From Pleurodeles waltl (lineage: Eukaryota; Chordata; Amphibia; Caudata; Salamandridae), in the NCBI RefSeq assembly GCF_031143425.1, contig NC_090447.1, forward strand, positions 138,093,106 through 138,157,105: 64,000 nucleotides of DNA, written 5' to 3'. The notes beneath the pieces were generated by a model, which was not told the DNA's origin, did not search any database, and was given only the letters and a program-made list of their open reading frames with translations. The position numbers and the translations under genes are program-made. Below, piece after piece: positions 56,161 through 64,000 of the stretch (position 1 is the stretch's first letter; each line of letters begins with the position of its first letter).

Positions 56161-58846
56161 TTTCTTTTTTTTTGTTGACACATTTTATTGTTGTTTTTGC
56201 ATGTGATACAGTAGGCTGTGATAATACTTTGCTTACATCTCAAACAACATATTAGCTATATTAACTGTATAATGATAATATTCACAAGAAAACTTCCCAT
56301 CCCCCCTTTGGTACATTTCTCATCATAAGATATCACCTTCTCTGTCCAGTACTAGTTTGATTATACATGGCATTCCCGTCTCTCTCTCTCTGTTTCCCGT
56401 GAGCCTCCATTTATCTTTGCTGTGTTGTCCCGGCTCTCCTCTCACCTTCCTTCACAGATATTTTGAGACCATGGTTGTCCCTCAGAATCCATGTTGGCCT
56501 ATCCCGTCTCCCAATTCCCCCATATCTTCTCGTACTTTTTTTCATTGCCTCTATCTCTGCTTATTTCCCCTTCAAGTATTCAGCATTATCCATACCCTCT
56601 CACCAATCGCTATGGCCTGGTGCTACACCCGATCCCCATCTCCTGGCTAGGTCCCTTTTTACAATCATGCCACCCAGATTAATCAGTAGTTTTTGATATC
56701 TTGTGTGGTCAATTTTACCCCATACCTCCAGTATCATTGTCTCTGGTGTCATTTCCACATTAGTTCCCATTGTGTGTTACAGGGTCTTCCCTACATCCTT
56801 CCAGAATCTGGCAAACCGAGGGCAAGTCCACAACATATGGAAGAATGTTCACTCGTCCCCACATCCCTGCAGACACTTAGCAGTTGTTGCCTTCCCTATC
56901 TTGTAAAGCAGAGATCTCATATAATATACCCTATGTAGTATTTTAATTTATTTTAATTTAAGGGATGCTGGAATGGCCACTTCGGTAGGGAACATAAGTG
57001 CCTCCACCCAATATTCCTCCTCTAGTTCCTTACAGTCTCATTTCCATCTCTCCCATAAATTAGATAGTGAGGGTTGTGTATTTCTCATAATTGTACCATA
57101 GGTCTGTGATATTAGTTTCCTTTATATCTCCCCCTCTAGAAGCCTCATTTCTAATGGGGCAGTTTTCTCTACTGCAGGGATGCTATGTTTCAGGGCTGCC
57201 TGTAGCCGGGTGTACTGTAACCATTTGTGTCTAACATTTGATATTCTGTTTTGAGGTGTGAGAAGGGTGCCAACCAGTTTGCGTCCCATATATCAGCTAA
57301 ATAAGTTGTCCCGATATTGTCCCAACCTTTATAGCCCATTAAGTTATTTATCTTAAGTAATCTGGTTCCATCTCACAGGGGTGTTTTTGGGGTCAAGCGT
57401 GTGGCCCATCTCATTACTCTGGTGAGTCTTTTCCATGCTTGTATGACCATTTACGTTGCTGGGCTGAATGCAGGGTTCAATTTACCCTGGTATAGCCAGT
57501 GCAGGTAACTGTTTTTGTGCATCAACTCCCTGTCACCTCAAAACCTTGGGTCATCTCGTGGGAGGAAGGCCCAGTGGTTTATTATGCTTAGCTGTGCCGC
57601 CTCGTAGTACTTCTGGATGTTTTGCAGGGCTATGCCCCCCTCATATTTTGATCGTTGTAAGGTTTGCAGTTTGATTCTGGGTTATCCCCCTGACCATAGT
57701 AATGTGTGTACTAGAGAGTCTGTTTTGTGAAAGAATGTATCTGGGATTGGATATAGGGAGCTGTGTAAAATATAGGGGAGGCGAGGTAGAGCCACCATCT
57801 TGAAAAGTGCTGCCCTACCTTCAATGAAATCGTGAGGGTTTGCCAATGTTTTACCTCCATTTCTTTCTCTGCTATAGGGGGGTAGGTTGGTGTTGTAGTG
57901 GAGGTGGGGTTTACCGGATATCCAGATGCCCAGGTATTTGAACTTCTCTAGTTCCACTCTAAATGGCAGTGTTATTGTTTGGTCCATCTCCCATGTATCT
58001 AGCGGGAATAGTAGAGATTTACCCCAGTTTATTCCGAATCCTGATACCTCCCCAAAAACCCAAACAATGTCTCCTAGGCGGCTTAGTGAAGAGGATGTCT
58101 GAGTCAAATACAATAAAATGTTGTCTGCATACAACGGGATCCGCTCTTCCTCGCCACTATTGGTGGGCCATCCTCTGATCAGCGGGTCTATTCTTATCCA
58201 GTTGGCCAAGCCCTCAATGCCAATGCAAAAAGCATCAGCGACTAAGGACATCCCTGTCTGGTCCCCCTATGGTGTCTGAACTCTTGTGATGAGAATCCAT
58301 TTACTCTAATTTTTGCAGTGGGTCTTTTATATAGTAGCTCAATCCATCTCCGGAATTTCAGCCAAACCTTATTTTAACTAGTATGCTGAACATATATCTC
58401 CATTCTACCGAATCAAATGCCTTATTGGCATCTATGGAGAGAAATGCTCTTCCTTTGGCCGAATTTGTTATCAAGGCCAGATTGTTGTGAAGCCCTCGGA
58501 GGTTCAGGGCAGTAGAGTGGCCAGGTATAAACCCTGTTTGACCCTGATGGATCAGGGTCGACATCACTTTTCTTAGTCTGATTGCCAATGTCTTTGCCAG
58601 TATTTTAGCACCGTCATTTAAGAATGAGATCGGCCGATAGGAATCATCCCGATCTCTGAGCTTGTTTGCTCTGGGTAGAAGGATAATCATCGCTGTTCTC
58701 ATATCAGGTGGAAGTTCTCCAGTTTCAAAAGCTTGTTTTAATGCCGCATGCAAATGTGGTATCAGCCCCTCACCGAGCTTCTGAAAAAACTTGACGGGGA
58801 ATCCATTAGGCCCCGGGGATTTCCCTCTCTGTAGTTGCCTTATCTG
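56161..58846 (-). mobile_element. 5'-truncated L1-like LINE
   Basis: A poly-T run at about 56,161-56,174 is the poly-A tail of a minus-strand copy. The element runs to 58,846, where it stops abruptly inside the RT domain next to satellite. Its left neighbour is the LTR-like fragment. No target duplication is clear. Confidence 0.75.
56800..58846 (-). pseudogene. L1/Tx1-like ORF2 reverse transcriptase and C-terminus
   Basis: The reading begins GKSPGPNGFPVKFFQKLGEG, then LPPDMRTAMIILLPRANK, SYRPISFLNDGAKILAKTLA, HQGQTGFIPGHSTALNLRGL and FLSIDANKAFDSVEWRYMF (58,358-58,753). After frameshifts come YADNILLYL (near 58,125; the usual F/YADD active site is YADN here), GFGINWGKSLLFPLD and KYLGIWISG. 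The C-terminal part has YYEAAQLSIINHWA and the zinc-knuckle-like CLQGCGDEWTFFHMLW followed by CPRF (near 56,850). The order and motifs are those of L1-type LINE ORF2. The ADN replacement and frameshifts make it inactive. Confidence 0.8.
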
Positions 58847-59135
58847 GTGTCTGGTGTTTGGAGTTGTTGAAACAGTGCCTACTGGGATTTGTAGTCATGT
58901 CAGTCCCTATGCCACATACTATGCAAATGTTATCCTCCCAGGTGAGTAGGCTTCAAATGGGAGTCCACAAACAAGGGTATTTGGTGAAGGACACACTGGG
59001 CGGTGGTTTGGGTAACAATAACTGTGCCTCCAGGGAATTGTAGTCATGTGACTCCCTGTACTGCACACTCTATACAAATGTTATCCCCCAGATGAGTACA
59101 ATTCATTTGTGAGTTGCCAAATCACGAGGGCAGAG
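58847..59135. repeat. Second copy of the ~150-bp satellite
   Basis: GTAGTCATGT(C)A-type words at 58,891 and 59,040 give a period near 149. Shared words with the 4.15-5.0 kb array include GGTGAGTA, GCAAATGTTATCCTC-like text and ACACTGGGC. Two diverged units lie between the truncated L1-like LINE and a Harbinger fragment. Confidence 0.65.
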
Positions 59136-59137
59136 CC

Positions 59138-60790
59138 TTAATTGTTTGGAGTACAGGTTCTGCAAATAGCCGTAGCCAGGAAAGTGGAGTTATGGCAGTG
59201 AATCGTCGACAGGGTTAACTCAGTGTGCAACCATCCACGCCCAAGGGAGGAAGAGGTAGAATGACCTATGGGGAAGGCGCATTCCATGGCACCCAGATAC
59301 CAAATTGCCATGATGAAGACTGGCGGTGGGCCCCCTCCTCGTCCCCCAGACTTTGTTTGTTGGAGGAGAAGGTCTTGGATATCAGGCATCCTGAGGGCTT
59401 GACTGGCATCACTGGAGGACTGGCCATTGGTAATGAACCAACATGCCTCTTGCACTAACTGGGCCCCTCCAGCATGCTACCCCACCATCCTATCACTTCC
59501 CAAATCACCCTATCTTCTACTACACCTCCCACACCATCGCCTAAAGCCCCTCCCCTGCATGCCATCCCACCACCCAGCCACAATGGCCAGACAGTCCTGG
59601 CCACTGCACGGATAGCACTGACAATGACTATCACTACGACTCCCACAATGAACCTGCGCATCCACAAGAAAAGCTGATCTGTCCATGTCACAGTGCAACA
59701 CCTGTATGAACAACTATCACATCTGCAACACCAACAGGATGCTACAACTGAAGGCCTATACATGGCCATGACAGAAATGCAATCCTCATACAGCAACCCT
59801 CAATAGAACATGCTACCCATTTCACTTTCCATTTCCCACAAACAATGTCTGTAGTTCTGCATCTGCCATTGCCATGACTGGGAATCAAGTTACGCTACAG
59901 CATACACCACACACACAGACTAGCATTCACACTCTACCTTGTGATACTCTTCCACTCAATTCATGGGTACCCCGGCCACTGCCACCACGGAGAGGATGTC
60001 AGAGACAGTCAGCGCTCCCTAGGGTGAAGGCCCCAGAGAGGACAATGCCACAGGATGTCTGGACATAGACGACTTACCTGGTCCATCTGGGACACCTGAT
60101 CAGTCCACCACTCCCAGTCTTACTCTGCCCACATCCAACCTCCTCAACTTGTGGCATCTACATCTCAGCTAAACCCTGCTCCCCAAACCTGTGTCCCAAT
60201 GACTGGTCAATCAGCAGTGTGTCCCACAGTACAGGGACCTGAGTCGACCCCTCACATTCAAGACCCAGCCCTGGGGTAACTGGGAGTGGGTATACCATGC
60301 CAGGGGCACAGGCACAGGGGGCCAGGAGCTGTGGGAGGGCACCTGTGGGCTTGGAGATGGGGCCCTCAAGGGACTCAACTGGCCAGAAAACCATCTCCCA
60401 AGTCTAGGGAGCATACCAGCAATCCTAGGGCAAGATGGGCCAAATACTCACCATTCTGTTGGAAAACCAAAGGGTGCAGAGGCAATACAACAAGGAGGCC
60501 ATGCAGAAGGGGCAGATCCACAGTGCCACCATGACCTCCATTGCGGGAGTGCTCAAGGAGCTCACAATCATCCTGCATGCTTCATCCACCCACTAGCAGG
60601 CCCCTTCCACTAGCCAGATACCAACTGAGCCATCAACATCAGCCTCAGCTAGTGGAATGGAGGCCCTGCTAGAGGAACCATAGGACACTTGCACCCCACC
60701 CTCTTCAGCTGAGGAACCCCCCCTTAAAACATGGTCATCCATCCAGACATCCTGCAGAAGCAGATTCCAAGACTAAACCCACTGCCAGGA
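59138..60790 (+). pseudogene. Harbinger gene A, fragment 4
   Basis: Exon 1 remnant (59,138-59,432) contains SRKVEL-like text, the GGGPPPRPPDFV-like region and EEKVLDIRHPEGLTGITGGL at the usual exon end (the donor is GTAATG). Exon 2, from about 59,990, has acidic and Gly-rich patches, a helix MGQILTILLENQRVQRQYNK, GVLKELTIILHASS and a Ser-rich tail PSTSASASGMEAL near 60,640. Stops and frameshifts are frequent. This is the most decayed copy. Confidence 0.6.
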
Positions 60791-60976
60791 AGTTACCCTC
60801 TTCTGAAAACTCTCCCTTGTGTGCTACTGAGACACCCTGTTGGCTGTTCAATGTAATTTATCCATTTACACCCTTGGATAGTGGACCTTTACTGTCTACA
60901 GCTAGGTCACCTACTCTGATGAATGCTCCAACCATGACCCCACTCATCAACCCTTCCACAGTTTGTGCACAATAAA

Positions 60977-61763
60977 CACCATAGAACACAGGAACTGCTT
61001 TCATGTCTTCATTGTCAAATGTGTGAATGTAAATCCTTCCAAAATGTAATGTGTGTTAACTCCCCTTCACCAAAAGTATGTCACATGGACAGCAAAGGGA
61101 GGAAATCCCTGCAGATGACACCCCACACAAGACAGGGTTCAAATTCCAGTTGCAAGGGAGTTACAAGCCCAGCCCCACACAGGAGTAGATCCACAAATCC
61201 AACCTGCAAATAGACCAAGACATGGACTCACATCAGGATAGTGGGCATTAGCAAATATGGTGTGCATTATTGTCGTGCACAGTGTGGATTGGCAACAAAA
61301 CAGGGGGAAACAAAGACAATGTCATACCCACAACATCAGGAATCACATGGCTATTAAGCAGTAGCTCACATTTGAAATGGGTAAATAACTATACTTACAA
61401 CTATTACAACTATTAGAAAAGGACAATGTCCATGAATGCCGCAGCCAACAGTTTTGATAGAGAGTGACACACTACACAATCTTTAGTAGGGAAAACATAT
61501 GCACAGGAGAGTGCAGGACAAATGACACACCACATGTCTGAACATAGAAAATGTCAACCTTATCAATCTGCAATCACCACACGTCAGTGAGATGACATCA
61601 GTAACACCAATCCTGACAGGCTATCTGTCTCCAACCACAAGTCACACTGAGGGATAGGCACACTGAACATCTCCAATAATGTACCTGACTTGGAGCAGCA
61701 CTGTCATAAGGCAATTTGGAAATAAAACACCTGACAATACACACACAAACACAAACCTGTATG
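60977..61763. other. 3' flank between gene A and transposase end
   Basis: Convergent 3' region of fragment 4. No coding sequence, hairpin or tandem repeat is evident. Confidence 0.4.
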
Positions 61764-61938
61764 TTAATGGAAGTAATGATTGATCAGCTCAGTCCTAGAT
61801 TTAGCTGCACCTTCCTTATCAGACTCCTCATCACTTTTTACATGTCCCCATCATCAGCCACTGATCCAACTGCCTCCTCCTCATGAACCAATTATAGAAT
61901 CCGACGTCTCAGGGCCAGATTGTGTAGCATGCAGCAGG
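61764..61938 (-). pseudogene. HARBI1-like transposase, last-exon remnant
   Basis: Reads ACCMLHNLALRRRIL, a stop, then an acidic stretch (DDGDM, KSDEESDKEGA) ending NHYFH. The CCMLHNLAL block and the acidic tail ending H/Q-YF match the ends of the other transposase copies (CHYFQ, QYFQ). The upstream part of the exon is replaced by the LTR-like repeat at 61,938. Confidence 0.65.
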
Positions 61939-63536
61939 CATCATTGGCATGGTCTCCCTTAACTTTTTGCCTCTACTTCCCAGGTTCTTTTGGTGTGCCG
62001 GACTCTGTTTTTGCTGTTTTGTTTGCTCTGGACACTACCACTGTTGACCAGTGCTAAAGTGTAAGTGTTCCCTGTATAAATTATATGTGTACATTGGCTT
62101 ATCCATGATTGGCATATTTGATTTACTATTACGTCCTTAGTAAAGTACACTAGAAGTGCTCAGGGCCTGTAAATCAAATGCTACTGGTGAGCCTGCAGCA
62201 CTGGTTGTTCCACCAACATTAGTGGCCCTGTAAACATGGCTCAGACCTGCCACTGCAGTGTCTGTGAGTGCAGTTTAAAACTGCCAATTCGACTTGGCAA
62301 GCATACCCACTTGCCAGGCCTAAACCTTCCCTTTTTATATGTGTAAGGCACCCCTAAGGTAGGCCCTTAGGTAGCCCATTGGCAGGGTGCAGTGTATGTG
62401 TGACATGTACTTATGTGTTTTACATGCCCTGACAGTGAAATACAGCGAGATTTGGTTTTTCACTGTTGCAAGGCCTATCCCTCTCATAGGTTAACACGTG
62501 GGCTGCCTTTATATATTATTAAAGCGCAGATTCCCTTTGGGAGCAGATAGACATTTGGAGTTTAGAGTCTCTGAACTCACAATTTAAAAATACATCTTTA
62601 AGTGAAGTTGGTTTTTAGATTGTGTGTTTGAAAATGCCACTTTTAAAAAGTAGTCATTTTCTTGCTTTAACCATTCTGTGACTCTGCTTGTTTGTGGATT
62701 CCCTGTCTTAGTCAGTTTGACAGTTGGGCTGTTTGCACCTCTCCTCTAAACAGTGAAACAAAGGGAGCTGGGTTGTAGCCTCAATATCCTGATGGGCCAT
62801 CTGGGCTGAGGGGAGGGAAAGATTGGTCGCTTACACCTGAAAGGGCTGTTCCTGCCCTCACACAATGCAGTCTCCAATCCTTGGTGTGCGTCTGGGGCCT
62901 GGCCTAGGAAGGCAGGGTCTTGAAAACAAAGGAGACTTCTCTTTGAAGTAGGCCTACTTCAGAGGCAGAAAGGGATATAAGAAGGGCACCCAAAACTCCT
63001 GAAAATTAGATTACTTCTGGAACCAAGAGGCACCTCTGCCAAGGAGAAGAGCTGGAGAAGCTGGAAGAGGAGTACTGCCCCTTTGCCTGTGACTGTGCTT
63101 TGCTGGGTTGGCCTGCAGGCCGCAGGCCTTGCAGCGAAAACAATGCTCCACCTGCATTGCTGTTGGGAGATCCATGCAACGCAGCTGGAGAAACGACATG
63201 CAACACCCGCAGAGGCTGTTGTTAATGATGCAAGCCCCACGCAGTGTGGTTCCTGGACACTGTGTAACCAAATTTCAACGCAACATCGCTGGACATGGAA
63301 AATCAACGCAAAGCCTGCCAGGACCCGAGGTGCCCGTCCGGATCGACATATCACTCTCTTGCACGACGACCTGACAGAAGGAGGAAATATGCATGTTCTA
63401 ACTTGTGAGTGAGAAATCAATGCATCTCTGGCCTTTTTCGAAGCACACACGCCCGTGTTGCTTTATTTTGATGCTACCCAGGTACTTTTGTGCACTAATA
63501 ATGTTCTCACTGTTTTCTAAGGCTTTAAGACTCTTA
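61937..63536 (+). mobile_element. LTR-like repeat, second copy, truncated
   Basis: Collinear with 1,957-3,790 over its whole length, starting about 12 bases inside the LTR start (GGCATC onward). It is cut at 63,536 by a Harbinger end at the sequence ACTCTTA, whereas the first copy continues AAGACTCTTTTTGC. Internal ORFs on both strands (for example 62,959-63,450) are not conserved with the first copy. Confidence 0.6.
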
Positions 63537-64000
63537 GGCCTTCATTATGACATTGGTGGTAAATCCCGCTTACCACCACGGTGACGGCCACCAACATACC
63601 GCCGAGGTGTCGAACATCCGTTCGCTGTATAATGACACACACACACCAGTCCGACAGAATACTGCCACATACACAAATCGGCCAGTCTAAAGGTCAGTGT
63701 TAAACTGTCGGTACCAACACCCATACCGTTACGCCAACAAAATAACGTCCACTACATCATGAACCACGAATCACCGCGGTGTGCATTCAATGACGCTAAA
63801 CCATTGGCGGTGCACACCTGCGTGCTCAGAATGGACACCCAAATACTAAATCCCCCAACATCGGCCAATAAAAAATAAAAAACACCTGACACTCATACAC
63901 ACACCACACCCACCCACCCACAGCACTATAAAACACCCACCCACAAACCTTTACAAATACAAATGATTGCCACCAGAGTGACATCAAGACCACTGCGAAC
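63537..64000 (+). mobile_element. Left end of another Harbinger element
   Basis: Begins GGCCTTCATTATGACATTGG with TTA immediately before it (63,534-63,536). The following 460 bp align with the leader of element 2 (27,532-28,000): shared words include CTAAAGGTCAGTG, ACCGTTACGCCAAC/ACCGTTATGCCAAC and CCATTGGCGGT, then a CA-rich stretch. Gene A would start just past the window edge. The element inserted into the LTR-like repeat. Confidence 0.8.

Larger units (their letters stand above)
59138..61938 (+). mobile_element. Harbinger fragment (element 4): gene A and transposase end
   Basis: It has gene A (59,138-60,790, +), AATAAA at 60,971-60,976, and the last exon of a convergent transposase (61,764-61,938, -). 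Both ends are lost: satellite abuts at the left, an LTR-like repeat at the right. The layout matches elements 1-3. Confidence 0.7.

Overview
This window looks like animal nuclear DNA made almost entirely of interspersed repeats. I see no host protein gene, rRNA, tRNA or CRISPR array. Long intron-containing PIF-Harbinger elements, Harbinger-type MITEs, L2-like and L1-like LINEs, a Penelope-like element and long LTR-like repeats together suggest a giant amphibian genome. A salamander, possibly a newt such as Pleurodeles whose genome is known for Harbinger expansion, is my best guess. That is inference from repeat content, not a database match.

The dominant resident is one PIF-Harbinger family. 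Three long copies lie at 7,578-22,041 (element 1, +), 27,532-36,715 (element 2, +) and 25,791-52,275 (element 3, -). Fragments lie near 5,090-6,233, 59,138-61,938 and 63,537-64,000. Each long copy has the same order. An accessory Myb/SANT-like gene A lies next to the left end. A HARBI1-like DDE transposase runs convergently toward it. A second, different Myb/SANT-like gene B lies antisense inside the first intron of the transposase. The short first transposase exon (82-83 nt) lies near the far end. With nested insertions removed, the copies are about 7-9 kb.

Layout. 1-4,113: palindrome, a Myb-like remnant, a LINE-like tail and a 2.17 kb LTR-like repeat. 4,150-6,233: a 153-bp satellite and a Harbinger fragment. 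7,578-22,041: Harbinger element 1, whose transposase exon is split by an apparently full-length 7.2 kb L2-like LINE (9,961-17,170) with tandem 675-bp monomers and a CCAAT-box array in its 5' region; a MITE sits at 19,058-19,522. 22,042-25,790: a MITE and several palindromes. 25,791-52,275: Harbinger element 3, which contains a Penelope-like element (about 26,920-41,748). That element contains Harbinger element 2 (27,532-36,715) and a TTA-flanked MITE (37,361-38,244), and element 2 has its own MITE inside the transposase exon (31,153-32,203). Element 3 also carries a 2.53 kb tandem duplication (45,030-50,094). 52,283-64,000: an SGNH-hydrolase remnant, a palindromic MITE, LTR fragments, a 5'-truncated L1-like LINE, more satellite and Harbinger fragments.

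All transposon genes seen carry frameshifts or stops, so they are annotated as pseudogenes. Splice sites, catalytic motifs and 3-bp target duplications remain clear enough to reconstruct architecture and relative insertion order.
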